DNA from: G965237725 sp965237725
GTDB taxonomy: Bacteria; Pseudomonadota; Gammaproteobacteria; Arenicellales; Poriferihabitantaceae
DNA length: 64,000 nucleotides
Direction of reading: 5' to 3'
Assembly: GCA_965237725.1 (NCBI GenBank)
Contig: OZ250151.1
Span: 3,906,001-3,970,000 of the forward strand
Shown here: piece by piece, positions 18,098-26,575 of the stretch
Layout: every line of letters starts with the position of its first letter
Position numbering within the stretch: the stretch's first letter is position 1
Notes under the pieces: model-generated
What the model was told of the DNA's origin: nothing
What the model saw: only the letters and a program-made list of their open reading frames with translations
Database searches by the model: none
Program-made: the position numbers and the translations under genes

Positions 18098-19194
18098 TTG
18101 TCACGCACCCACTGGGCAAGGCACATTTTCTTTTTCTTTCCGGCAGGCAGTCCGGCATGCAATGTATAAGGGTTAGGATTTCCAGAAGGATAAAGATTGT
18201 TCCAAATTAGTGCTGTTCCTTTTTTGGGTGTAAATTCTTTTTTAATTCGCGAAAACCAGGTGCCAGAACCAAGCTCGCCATCTTGAAGGTAAACCACTAC
18301 GGTCCATCGCCTTTGCCCGTTTCTTTCGACGCCATCATAACTGGTATATTTTGAATTATCCGCTTCGAGATCTTTAAGATAGTCCACATGAGTACGGCTA
18401 CGCATTGTTTGTGAATAAGATTGGCATCTCAACGGTTCAGCGTTGATTAGCTTCGTATCGAGCAAATCACACAACCGTTGTTGGTGCCCTCGAACCAATG
18501 GAGGTACGTTATGAGTTTGCGGGTAAATATAAGAATCACCAGTACGAGCATCGTCTGCGGCGAAATCTGATTTTGATCCCGTTTGAACTTGTGCAGCGCC
18601 GAGCAAGTGTTCAAATTTTAAACAATTTCTGTTTGTTAAAAAATCAGGAATCTCATACGCTTCAATATAATCACTTTTACATCTGTAATCAGGATCAATG
18701 CAGTTATTCGATAATGGGTAGATTGATTCTCTTTTTTTGTGTTCGGTTATCACCAAGGGTGCAGTGGGTTGGTGATGTAGTAATGCTGCAATGTCATCAT
18801 AGGGATGGCCTGCATCGTGCATAATCTGAAAAGCCTTATCCATATTATATCCGCCAATTCTATTTTCCAGCCCCCACTCGATCCAGCCTCTATCGATATT
18901 TAAATGGAGAAAGTTATTTACCGTAGGTAACGGCGGGATCTCATGAAATTCATCTGGCAATGGGGCAGATGATTCAATTTTTTTAAGATCTGAAAATTTA
19001 AAATTAATTATTCGCTCAATATCGTCGTCTATTTCAAGATACATACTCTGATCAGGGTTTTGGTCACGATTAGCAAATCCGTAACACAATTGATGAACCA
19101 CAGGATTGGACATCTCACAAACAATACTGATTGATTCTCTGTTTGTGAAATGAAAGGTTAAATCCACGGTGCTTTTAATCAATGAGACTGGCAT
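18094..19194 (-). CDS. Prolyl-4-hydroxylase-type 2-oxoglutarate/Fe(II) dioxygenase with long N-terminal extension
   Basis: This 366-residue protein has a C-terminal half (from about residue 178) that fits the P4H alpha-subunit catalytic fold: YEIPDFL, THVDYL with iron ligands His269 and Asp271, RRWTVVVYLQD, GTWF, TPKKGTALIWNN, distal His346 in LHAGLP and probable 2-oxoglutarate lysine Lys356 before QWVRD. Bacterial P4H proteins are usually near 200-230 residues. The extra 170 N-terminal residues, including a helical segment near residues 115-145, could recognise a substrate. It is divergent from two small paralogous peptides that each carry a KP and an LP site near the C-terminus, making them plausible substrates. 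Expected chemistry is proline hydroxylation; the target is inference. Confidence 0.78.
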   Translation of the reverse strand: MPVSLIKSTVDLTFHFTNRESISIVCEMSNPVVHQLCYGFANRDQNPDQSMYLEIDDDIERIINFKFSDLKKIESSAPLPDEFHEIPPLPTVNNFLHLNIDRGWIEWGLENRIGGYNMDKAFQIMHDAGHPYDDIAALLHHQPTAPLVITEHKKRESIYPLSNNCIDPDYRCKSDYIEAYEIPDFLTNRNCLKFEHLLGAAQVQTGSKSDFAADDARTGDSYIYPQTHNVPPLVRGHQQRLCDLLDTKLINAEPLRCQSYSQTMRSRTHVDYLKDLEADNSKYTSYDGVERNGQRRWTVVVYLQDGELGSGTWFSRIKKEFTPKKGTALIWNNLYPSGNPNPYTLHAGLPAGKKKKMCLAQWVRDN

Positions 19195-19214
19195 GTCAAT
19201 GCTCTAAATTGGTG

Positions 19215-19243
19215 TTGATATTGTGAAACTGGAAGTATATATT
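19215..19243 (+). promoter_or_regulatory. Sigma-70-like promoter for the peptide pair
   Basis: TTGATA (19215-19220) and TATATT (19238-19243) are separated by exactly 17 bases and each match the sigma-70 consensus at five of six positions. Transcription would start near 19250, leaving a leader of about 90 bases before the first peptide gene. Confidence 0.5.
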
Positions 19244-19290
19244 CTGTTGTAATCAGAATCTATTCGGCTGATAACTAATGTTCTTAAGTT

Positions 19291-19310
19291 ATGATTTTGT
19301 TATAAATCAT
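19291..19310 (+). promoter_or_regulatory. Perfect 7-bp inverted repeat in the peptide leader
   Basis: Atgattt (19291-19297) and aaatcat (19304-19310) form a perfect inverted repeat around a six-base centre. It sits between the predicted promoter and the first peptide start codon. It could be an operator or an RNA hairpin controlling the peptides or the divergent dioxygenase. Confidence 0.4.
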
Positions 19311-19338
19311 GCAATTGTAATGATAACCGAGATTGGAA

Positions 19339-19524
19339 ATGAAAAAAGAAAACACAACAAAATTGGATTATAACAATCGATCAAGACGTGCGTTAACCAG
19401 AAAAATGTTAATAAGTGGAGGGGTTATAGGTGGAATCGGTTCTATTGATAAAAAATGGATCAAGCCCATGCTCAAAGAAGCCGTACTTCCAGTTCACGCA
19501 GACCTAAGCCAAGATGTTTGGTAG
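19339..19524 (+). CDS. Small peptide 1 with RR leader and KPxLKExVLPVHA motif
   Basis: This 61-residue peptide is read from ATG 19339; a TTG six bases upstream is less likely. Layout: a polar N-terminus, SRR near residues 15-17, a glycine-rich hydrophobic stretch (about 24-35), then DKKWIKPMLKEAVLPVHADLS and a final Trp. About 26 of the last 47 residues are identical in peptide 2. The twin-arginine start followed by a weak hydrophobic core resembles a Tat-like signal, but the peptide ends soon afterwards. It resembles other short bacterial proteins with WxKPxxxxVxLPxHA, as I recall. It is a possible substrate of the dioxygenase across the shared promoter region. Confidence 0.75.
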   Translation: MKKENTTKLDYNNRSRRALTRKMLISGGVIGGIGSIDKKWIKPMLKEAVLPVHADLSQDVW

Positions 19525-19557
19525 AAATTATCGAAAAATTTATGAGGATTAATCACA

Positions 19558-19761
19558 ATGCCAAAAAGTCGATCTAAGACACTGGACCCAACAACACTGG
19601 ACCCCAAGCAATCGTCAAGACGAAAAGCTGCAAAACAATTGTTAATCGGTGGTGGATTGGTTGGGGCGATCGCTTCAAAAGATGAGGAATGGGTTAAGCC
19701 AATTCTTAAAGAATCTGTATTACCGGTACACGCAAAACTGAGTTCAACGCCCTGGGGTTAG
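19558..19761 (+). CDS. Small peptide 2, paralog of peptide 1
   Basis: This 67-residue peptide starts at an ATG with a good Shine-Dalgarno (gagg, 19544-19547), 33 bases after peptide 1. It has SRR, a glycine-rich hydrophobic stretch (LLIGGGLVGAIAS), then DEEWVKPILKESVLPVHAKLS and PWG at the end. The N-terminal 20 residues differ from peptide 1, while the core from SRR onward is conserved. That pattern suggests duplication with selection on the C-terminal half. No cysteines are present, so lanthipeptide or disulfide chemistry is excluded. Conserved residues that could be modified are the two prolines, the Trp, the Lys residues and the His. Confidence 0.78.
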   Translation: MPKSRSKTLDPTTLDPKQSSRRKAAKQLLIGGGLVGAIASKDEEWVKPILKESVLPVHAKLSSTPWG

Positions 19762-19783
19762 TGAGTTATTCGGGGTGACTAAT

Positions 19784-20524
19784 TTAATCGTTACTTTTTT
19801 GCGCAAGATAAACGGTGTTTGATGATTCGCCCCCGGTATAGGGGTTTGGGAAAGTAATCACGTGACTTTCCACGCTTTCAAAAATTGTTTTAAGTAGATT
19901 TACAAATTCCATGTCAGGAGGTTCGTTTGACCACAATCCGAAAACGCCCTGTGGCCGCAGTTTGCTCGATAAATTATTTAACCCATCGGTAGAATAAAAC
20001 CCAGCATTCCCCGGATTTAACCAGTGACCGGGGGAGTGATCGATATCGAGAAGAATGCCATGGACTTGTCCATTTGGCGCGCCTGTTTCGAAGTCAAATT
20101 GAGGGGCAGAAATCAATGCAAAAAAATCGGCCTCAACGAGTTTGCAGCGCGAATCCGAATTTAAGATATTGCCAACGGGTACCAGTTCCCGTTCATGCCA
20201 GTTAATAACTGCGCTCATAACCTCCACAACAAACAGGAATTTAACCTGGGTATTTTGCAGAACCGCAGCAGCAGTATATCCCAGGCCCAAACCACCCACA
20301 ACAATATCCAGGTCATTGTTATTAAAACTTTTTGCCAGCAAATCCAGTCCAAGGTTGGCTAACTGAATCTCGGCTTCGGTAAAAAGGCTGGACATTAAAA
20401 ACTCATCGCCCAGTTTTACTTCGTAGAGAATTTCTCCCTGGAGCACAGGCTCCGCACGACGCCTTAGACTAATATCTCCAAGGGGTGTTTTTTGAAAGTC
20501 CAGCTCTTTGAATTCATAAGACAT
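19784..20524 (-). CDS. Spermidine-synthase-like/SAM-dependent methyltransferase-fold protein
   Basis: This 246-residue protein has a Rossmann methyltransferase fold with motif I DIVVGGLGLGYTAAAVL near residue 74, an acidic VVEVMSAVINWH near 98 and LLDIDHSPGHWL near 155. This layout is that of the polyamine-synthase (SpeE-like) branch. Key SpeE substrate residues are not clearly visible, so true spermidine synthesis is doubtful. It is convergent with the peptide pair and ends 22 bases from it; whether it belongs with them is open. Confidence 0.7.
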   Translation of the reverse strand: MSYEFKELDFQKTPLGDISLRRRAEPVLQGEILYEVKLGDEFLMSSLFTEAEIQLANLGLDLLAKSFNNNDLDIVVGGLGLGYTAAAVLQNTQVKFLFVVEVMSAVINWHERELVPVGNILNSDSRCKLVEADFFALISAPQFDFETGAPNGQVHGILLDIDHSPGHWLNPGNAGFYSTDGLNNLSSKLRPQGVFGLWSNEPPDMEFVNLLKTIFESVESHVITFPNPYTGGESSNTVYLAQKSND

Positions 20525-20561
20525 TACTCAAATTTTCCGTAGCTAATATTTTTTCGTTCAA

Positions 20562-21719
20562 TCATTTCGATTCGAGCATTTGTGACAGGTCATTAATCAG
20601 ATCATCAGTGGATTCAATGCCAATAGACAATCTGATAAGGTTTTCCGGTGTTCTGGTAACATCGGATTCGCTGGTCTTGCGATGCTCTATCAGGCTTTCA
20701 ACCCCGCCCAGAGACGTGGCCTTCTTGAAAACTTTTGCGCGATTAACCACGGCTATGGCTTCATCCCGCCCACCCGGCACCAGTATGGAAATCATGCCAC
20801 CAAACCCGCCGCTCATCTGGCGTTTGGCAATTTCATGGCCAGGGTCCTCAGACAGTCCGGGGTAATGTACCCGTTTTACATTGGGGTGCTGACCCAGAAA
20901 GGTTGCAATGGCCATGGCATTTTCGCACTGGGCTTTAACTCGGAGGAAAAGGGTGCGGATACCACGAATTAACAAATAGGCCTCGAATGAACCCAGCATG
21001 GGGCCGGCATAGAGGCGGTGTTTTTTAATTCGCTGCCACAAATCAGTTTTCGAATCGGCGCACACCAGTATGCCGCCTAAAACATCTGAGTGACCATTGA
21101 GGTATTTTGTGGCTGAATGACAAACTATATCTGCGCCGTGTTTAATCGGCTGAGATAATACCGGGGTCGCCACAGTTGAATCTACAGCGACTAATGCGCC
21201 CCTGGCGTGAGCCAGCTCTGCAACAGCCGCAATATCGGTTACCGCCCAGGTTGGATTTGATGGGGTTTCCAGCCACACCAGTCGAGTTTTATCCTCGATT
21301 ATTTTAATTGATAAATCTTCCAGATTTCCAGGCTCAAATAAACTGTATTCTATACCTCGGGTTTCGGCAAACTGCTCGAGCCAGCTTAAAACGCCATGAT
21401 AAATAACTGCGGACACAGCGACGTGGTCACCCAGTTTCAATCCGTGAAATGGTGCGGTGCATGCGGCCATACCCGATGCAAAACTCAAAGCTTCGTCTCC
21501 GCCTTCCAGTTGACAAACCAGTTCTTCGACATGATATTGAGTGGGGCCATGATCCCGTAAATAGGTACGCTGGTTTCTAGCCTTATAATTTTCGTCCCGG
21601 GTAAATGTGGTAGACAGGTGAATCGGTCGGGTTACCGAACCGGTTTCCTTGTCTTCCCAGCCCAAAGCCTGAGCAGCTAAAGTAGTTGGTTGTAATTTAG
21701 ATTTGGAATCTTTTTTCAT
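20562..21719 (-). CDS. Cystathionine gamma-synthase/lyase-type PLP enzyme
   Basis: This 385-residue protein of the Cys/Met metabolism family has the PLP lysine Lys205 in CHSATKYLNGHSDVLGG, the ASGMAA cofactor motif near residue 81 and the C-terminal SLGGVESLIEHR. It could be a cystathionine gamma-synthase, cystathionine lyase or O-acylhomoserine sulfhydrylase; sequence alone does not separate these. The gene is 37 bases upstream of the SpeE-like gene on the same strand and is probably cotranscribed with it. Confidence 0.9.
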   Translation of the reverse strand: MKKDSKSKLQPTTLAAQALGWEDKETGSVTRPIHLSTTFTRDENYKARNQRTYLRDHGPTQYHVEELVCQLEGGDEALSFASGMAACTAPFHGLKLGDHVAVSAVIYHGVLSWLEQFAETRGIEYSLFEPGNLEDLSIKIIEDKTRLVWLETPSNPTWAVTDIAAVAELAHARGALVAVDSTVATPVLSQPIKHGADIVCHSATKYLNGHSDVLGGILVCADSKTDLWQRIKKHRLYAGPMLGSFEAYLLIRGIRTLFLRVKAQCENAMAIATFLGQHPNVKRVHYPGLSEDPGHEIAKRQMSGGFGGMISILVPGGRDEAIAVVNRAKVFKKATSLGGVESLIEHRKTSESDVTRTPENLIRLSIGIESTDDLINDLSQMLESK

Positions 21720-21854
21720 ATTATATCTGTGTCATTTGCAAGGGTGGGTTGCTGCCCAGTGTTGAGCGATCTCCTGGCGTTTAAAAATCCAGACTTTGTC
21801 ATGGTCCAGCGTGCATCCGACTATTTATTGAATTTTCCAATTTAGCCATTGAAT

Positions 21855-22766
21855 CTAAATATTCTGAAGCCAGGATATAAACCCGGGTTTGACTAATATT
21901 AGGTCATCAATCTGGGTTCCATGGGTATTAAAAAATTCAAACCTGATTCTGCGTTGATTCCCCGTAATCTTCATCGCGCCGTAAGCATCATTGTATTGCA
22001 CAATGCTTTGGGGAATTAATTTTCGAAATGGGTATCGCACCATGCCACCCAGCCCATTGACAAAATAGGGTATGCCACCAACTTCGAGTCGTTCGTAGAA
22101 ATGAACATGGGCTGCCAAAACTGCAGTTGCGCCCCACTGGGCGAATGGCCATCTTAATTGTTCGCGACCACCGTATTTTCCCGATGCATAAGCCGGATAA
22201 TGGGTAAACACAATTTTCCAGATTGCATCTGAATATTCGAGTTTGGATTTCAGCCATTTGGCCTGAATGGAATGGCTGTCTTCACCATCTTCTTCATGGT
22301 AGGTATTCAATGCAAACAAGTGAATATCACCAATACGAACATCGTAATAGCGCTCGTTGTTGGGTAGGGTGAAATATTCCAGGTAGGGCATGATAGTGCC
22401 GGTATCTTCATCATGATTGCCGATGCTCGGCCAGAATCGATTTTCTCCAGACGGGCTCCCCTGGCCATATTCACCCAGATAGGGGTAGATGTAGTCACTA
22501 TATAGTCTGCCAACATTACGATCGATGCTGTCATCGGGTCGTCTTCTGTAATCATTGTCGCCCAGGGTAATTATAAAATCTGGATTCCAGGATTTAACCA
22601 GGTCAGCCACCTCATCCGAATGTCCACGTATAGGCGTACCGTAATCCCCAATAGCGGCAAACAGAAATTCATCCTTGGACGCTAGTTGAATTGCAGTATA
22701 TGCGATGGTAATAAATAAAATTAAAATACCAACGGCCCATCTAGTCTTTTTGTCCGCTATAGGCAT
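21855..22766 (-). CDS. Membrane-anchored metallophosphoesterase (purple acid phosphatase-like)
   Basis: This 303-residue protein has an N-terminal membrane or signal segment (about residues 9-30) and the calcineurin-like phosphoesterase motifs in order: AIGDYG near residue 38, LGDNDYRR near 67, GNHDED near 117, FTHYPAY near 188 and AAHVHFYERL near 217. The GDxDY and HxHxYER patterns match the purple-acid-phosphatase branch. It likely hydrolyses phosphate esters in the periplasm. It is a single gene. Confidence 0.85.
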   Translation of the reverse strand: MPIADKKTRWAVGILILFITIAYTAIQLASKDEFLFAAIGDYGTPIRGHSDEVADLVKSWNPDFIITLGDNDYRRRPDDSIDRNVGRLYSDYIYPYLGEYGQGSPSGENRFWPSIGNHDEDTGTIMPYLEYFTLPNNERYYDVRIGDIHLFALNTYHEEDGEDSHSIQAKWLKSKLEYSDAIWKIVFTHYPAYASGKYGGREQLRWPFAQWGATAVLAAHVHFYERLEVGGIPYFVNGLGGMVRYPFRKLIPQSIVQYNDAYGAMKITGNQRRIRFEFFNTHGTQIDDLILVKPGFISWLQNI

Positions 22767-22829
22767 TTATTGGTTTAGATCAATAGAATTGGATTGGGTA
22801 AAGTTTGGAAAATTCAAGAAAGAGTGATT

Positions 22830-23729
22830 CTAGTCAGCCAGAATTTTATCAAGCCATGCCTTAAGCAGATCGGGCCACTCATCAATTTTCATATTATTCG
22901 GTCGCATGCCAAATCCATGGTCACCCTGATCATAAAAATGGCCTTCAATATTTTTTATTCCAGCGGCATTAAGCGCATCGAAATAGGCTACTGCGCTGTT
23001 AAAGAATTTTCGGTCGGTTTTTGCAGCAACAATAAATGCAGGGGGCGTATCCGAGGTGACTACGACATCAGGTCGAAGTTCGAGTATATGCTTGTCGGAA
23101 AGATATGCGGGGTAGGCGAGAATAGCAAAGTCCGGGCGCAGGGATTCGTTGTCAGCTTCGTCCACGGCATCATACACCCGTTCTTTCCAGTCGGTACTTA
23201 TTCTTGCGGCCATATGCCCACCCGCGGAAAAGCCAATAATACCGACTCTTGTTTTATCGATATTCCACCCATCAGCCCGATGACGAACCACGTTAATCGC
23301 CCGTTGTAAATCGTAAAACGCGGATCCCCCGTTTTTCGTTGGCACGGTATAACGTAATAATATTGCGGTAATCCCCTGTTCATTAAACCACTTTGCAATT
23401 TCCGTGCCTTCGAGATCGTATGCAAGATGTTTATAGGCCCCGCCAGGGCAAATGATTACTGCTGGAGTGGGGGAGTTGTGACCATCAACCGGATAGATTT
23501 CAATTGACGGCCGTGTTTCGTGCATGATTCGGGTAACATCCTTTTTTCTGTCATGATAGTGTCGCAGGTTTTCTCTTAATAGCCGATGGGGCCATAGACC
23601 GACGATCTCACTATATGGATAAACTATTTCTTCGGGATACTCTTTTTGAATTGTTGCAACAGCCTCATCCTGAGCTAATGCAAGATTAGAAAAAACCAAT
23701 AGCAAAAATAGTGATTTTATTTTTAACAT
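22830..23729 (-). CDS. Secreted alpha/beta hydrolase (acetyl esterase/xylan esterase-like)
   Basis: This 299-residue protein has a clear signal peptide (residues 1-19, cut after LALA). The oxyanion region is CPGGAYKHLAYDLEG near residue 90, the nucleophile elbow is GFSAGGHMA near 167, and the catalytic His is in YDQGDHGFG near 272. This is the BD-FAE/acetyl-esterase branch, which removes acyl groups from carbohydrates. It is probably periplasmic or secreted. Confidence 0.87.
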   Translation of the reverse strand: MLKIKSLFLLLVFSNLALAQDEAVATIQKEYPEEIVYPYSEIVGLWPHRLLRENLRHYHDRKKDVTRIMHETRPSIEIYPVDGHNSPTPAVIICPGGAYKHLAYDLEGTEIAKWFNEQGITAILLRYTVPTKNGGSAFYDLQRAINVVRHRADGWNIDKTRVGIIGFSAGGHMAARISTDWKERVYDAVDEADNESLRPDFAILAYPAYLSDKHILELRPDVVVTSDTPPAFIVAAKTDRKFFNSAVAYFDALNAAGIKNIEGHFYDQGDHGFGMRPNNMKIDEWPDLLKAWLDKILAD

Positions 23730-23789
23730 TTTTGAATTAGTACCATGAGAATAGTTTGTACTTTGAAACGGCCCTGATTTTAACTCGAC

Positions 23790-24272
23790 TTAACCCGGAA
23801 AGTGCTTTTCAAATACGGCAAAGATATCTTTATAAATTTGCATCTTAAATCTGGCGGTGCGTTCAAATAACCAGTTTTTGTCAACCCAGTCAAACTGGCT
23901 GAATTCCCGATCCTGAGCGTTGTCCGCATTGGGAATGGGACCATTATATTCGAGTAGAAACCATTTTTGATTTTGTCCGATAAATACACCACCATCTTTT
24001 TCCAAAGGCTTGCTCAAGTGGTAGGTTAGCCATTCTTCATGTTCGCGAATCAGCTTGGTCTGGGCATAGGTTATCGTAGTTTCTTCCACCAGTTCTCGCT
24101 GCATTGCCTCAAAGGGCGATTCATCTGGATCAATACCACCCTGAGGCATCATCCATTCCCCGGGGTAGTGATAGGCTTCCCCAGCCAAAATTTTGTGCTC
24201 GTCGTTAACCAGCATAATGCCGACATTGGCCCGATATTCGGGATGATTCAGAAAGTCCTGGTTCGAATTCAT
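23790..24272 (-). CDS. rppH: RNA pyrophosphohydrolase RppH (Nudix)
   Basis: This 160-residue Nudix hydrolase has YRANVGIMLVND at the start, PGEWMMPQGGIDPDESP near residue 34 and the catalytic REL-EE of the Nudix box (AMQRELVEETT). It also has the RppH marker GQNQKWFLLEY near residue 103 and SQFDWVDK near 130. It converts 5'-triphosphate RNA ends to monophosphate and so starts RNA decay. The last residue of the Nudix box is Thr-Ile rather than Gly, a tolerated change. Confidence 0.92.
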   Translation of the reverse strand: MNSNQDFLNHPEYRANVGIMLVNDEHKILAGEAYHYPGEWMMPQGGIDPDESPFEAMQRELVEETTITYAQTKLIREHEEWLTYHLSKPLEKDGGVFIGQNQKWFLLEYNGPIPNADNAQDREFSQFDWVDKNWLFERTARFKMQIYKDIFAVFEKHFPG

Positions 24273-24298
24273 GCAATCGGGGTGGTTATTTTAATAAA

Positions 24299-25225
24299 CT
24301 AATTTGCCTGACTGGATTTGGCTGTGGTCTCTCGAAAAATAATATACAAGCCGCTGCTAAAGATGATTAAAGCACCAATCCATGTATTGATTTCAAAATG
24401 GTCACCGAAAAAGTAAAACCCGATCAATGTACCCCAAATCAAGCGCATGAAATCAATGGACATCACCGCTGTGGTCTCCGCCAGGGCCAGGGCGCGAGCC
24501 ATACCGAGGTGACCCAGGGTTCCCAGAATACCCATTGCACCCAACATTATCAATTGTTCCTGGTTTGGCCATTGCCAATAATAAAGTGCGAAGGGCAAAG
24601 ACATTATGGTCAGTAAAACCGACATCCAGGCGACGATACTGACGCTTGAATCGGTCCGAGTCAAAAATTTTACCATGGTTACCGACAGCCCCCAGAAAAC
24701 ACAGGACACCAAAATCAGTAACATGTATGGATTAAAGTTGTCGGTACTGGGTTGGAGCACGATAACAACGCCGAGAAATCCGCCCAAAATTGCGGACCAT
24801 CGACGTAAGCGCATTTTTTCCTTTAGAAAAATATAGGCACATAGTGCTGTAAATATTGCCGCGGTGAAACTCAATGCCGTGGCTTCTGCAGTTGGGACCA
24901 TGGCCAGACCAACAAACCATGTCAGCATGGCAATAATTCCGGAAATACCGCGTAATAACATTAATCGAGGATGACTGGTTTTTAATTCTGATAAACCGAC
25001 CTTCATTACAATGGGGATAATCGTTATTAAACCAAACAGATTGCGATAAAACGCAATCAGAAATGGATGTAATTCCCCGCCCAGCTTCCTTACCATCGCA
25101 TGCATACAGGATAATATGATGGTTGCACCCAGCATGATCAACAGACCTTTGGTGGCATTAGGTAGAGCTGGCGACACGGGGATGATTTGGTTGCTATACG
25201 AAGTGAAGATCAGCAATAGGATCAC
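24299..25225 (-). CDS. EamA/DMT-superfamily transporter
   Basis: This 308-residue integral membrane protein has two EamA halves. The conserved MHAMVRKLGGELHPFLIAFYRNLFGLI near residue 40 and PTAEATALSFTAAIFTALCA near 115 mark the S-adenosylmethionine-uptake or organic-solute branch of the superfamily. The start is GTG 25225; a later start would cut the conserved first helix. It ends 26 bases upstream of rppH in transcription order, so the two genes may be cotranscribed. Substrate unknown. Confidence 0.85.
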   Translation of the reverse strand: MILLLIFTSYSNQIIPVSPALPNATKGLLIMLGATIILSCMHAMVRKLGGELHPFLIAFYRNLFGLITIIPIVMKVGLSELKTSHPRLMLLRGISGIIAMLTWFVGLAMVPTAEATALSFTAAIFTALCAYIFLKEKMRLRRWSAILGGFLGVVIVLQPSTDNFNPYMLLILVSCVFWGLSVTMVKFLTRTDSSVSIVAWMSVLLTIMSLPFALYYWQWPNQEQLIMLGAMGILGTLGHLGMARALALAETTAVMSIDFMRLIWGTLIGFYFFGDHFEINTWIGALIIFSSGLYIIFRETTAKSSQAN

Positions 25226-25437
25226 GTTTACATGAATGATGCCAGGGTTAATTTAATTGGCTGCCAAGTTGTGGTGTAATTTACGGTCTATTTATTGCCC
25301 GGGTTTACCCTTCATGAACATATTGGGAATAGAGCTGGCTGCCAACTTTTCGCTCGAAGAAGTATTGCTTGGCGCCGAGCATTAGTGGTACAACCCTAAA
25401 TATTAATTGACAACATAGACACGACATTGATTTGGCA

Positions 25438-26451
25438 ATGATTGAAGCTGCCCAAACCCAAGACGGCGATGAACTGATTTCCGGGGCCACCGCTGGCGAG
25501 AGCAAAAGCTGGAACTGGCATCCGGATATTCCAATTCCTTTTTCACCTCTTTTTTCATTTCCGCCAAACCCAGTCGCGGTCGTCAAGTGGTTCGGTCGAG
25601 CGTGGTTACCTTTTACCGAGCTGACCAGCTATCTGCTACTGGCTATTGCGGTGTGGGCATGGATTCAGCCACCGCTGAATCAAACCACCAGCTTTGCATT
25701 GGATTGGGTCGGTCTGATCTGGCTAAGGAATCTTGCCATGATGGCGTTGATCGCGTCATTTCTGCATTTATGGTTACATGTCTGGCAAAAGCAGGGCGGT
25801 GATTATCGCTACATGAAAAACCTGCCCACTGCCAGGAAAGACACCTTTCTCGCTGGTGATCAATTGAAGGATAATATTTTCTGGACATTAGCCAGTGGCG
25901 TTACTATTTGGTCGCTCTACGAAGCAGGGTTCTGGTTCGCATTTGCCAACGGCTATGCGCCCATGGTCAGCTTTGCAGAAAACCCAGTCTGGTTCGTTTT
26001 GTGGATTCCATTGATTGGAATCTGGTACTCCTTTCACTTTTACTGGGCACACCGGTTTTTGCACTGGAAACCGATGTACGATAATTTCCACTCTGTGCAT
26101 CATCGCAACGTAACCACCGGACCCTGGTCAGGATTCTCCATGCATCCGGTAGAACATGTCATTTATCTGTCATCGTTGCTTATTCATCTGGTGGTGCCAT
26201 CCCATCCAATTCACATGTTATTCCATTGCTACTGGCTGACCCTGGCAACGGCGACTTCTCACAGTGGATATGAAGCTCTGGTTTTGGGAGAAGATAAGAA
26301 GACTACCATTGCAACCTTCTTCCACCAACTCCATCATCGTTACTTTAATTGTAATTACGGTAATACTGAGCTGCCACTGGATCGGTGGTTTGGGTCTTTT
26401 AATGACGGCACAACTGCAGAAACCCGTCGACTGTTCAGGCGAAACCGCTAA
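25438..26451 (+). CDS. Sterol desaturase/fatty acid hydroxylase family protein
   Basis: This 337-residue membrane protein has the diiron histidine clusters of the family: HRFLHW near residue 202, HSVHHRN near 217, SGFSMHPVEH near 230 and HQLHHRYFNCNYG near 298. Several membrane helices lie before residue 190. It inserts oxygen into, or desaturates, a lipid chain at the inner membrane; the substrate is unknown. ATG 25438 is used; an in-frame TTG at 25432 is possible. Neither has a strong ribosome-binding site. Confidence 0.87.
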   Translation: MIEAAQTQDGDELISGATAGESKSWNWHPDIPIPFSPLFSFPPNPVAVVKWFGRAWLPFTELTSYLLLAIAVWAWIQPPLNQTTSFALDWVGLIWLRNLAMMALIASFLHLWLHVWQKQGGDYRYMKNLPTARKDTFLAGDQLKDNIFWTLASGVTIWSLYEAGFWFAFANGYAPMVSFAENPVWFVLWIPLIGIWYSFHFYWAHRFLHWKPMYDNFHSVHHRNVTTGPWSGFSMHPVEHVIYLSSLLIHLVVPSHPIHMLFHCYWLTLATATSHSGYEALVLGEDKKTTIATFFHQLHHRYFNCNYGNTELPLDRWFGSFNDGTTAETRRLFRRNR

Positions 26452-26575
26452 AACAATTGAAGCGATAGTTTCCTAACCCCTCCGTGGGTCGGAGTTGTTG
26501 AAGTGGTGAATGCTAAACGCCACTAATTACTCGAGTATGGTGTCCCCAGAACTCCAGAGATCGTTGTGAGTGAAT

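Noticed and set aside
19339..19761. Toxin-antitoxin or bacteriocin pair
   Set aside because: The two peptides are paralogs with the same layout, without an antitoxin-like partner, immunity gene or cysteine pattern.
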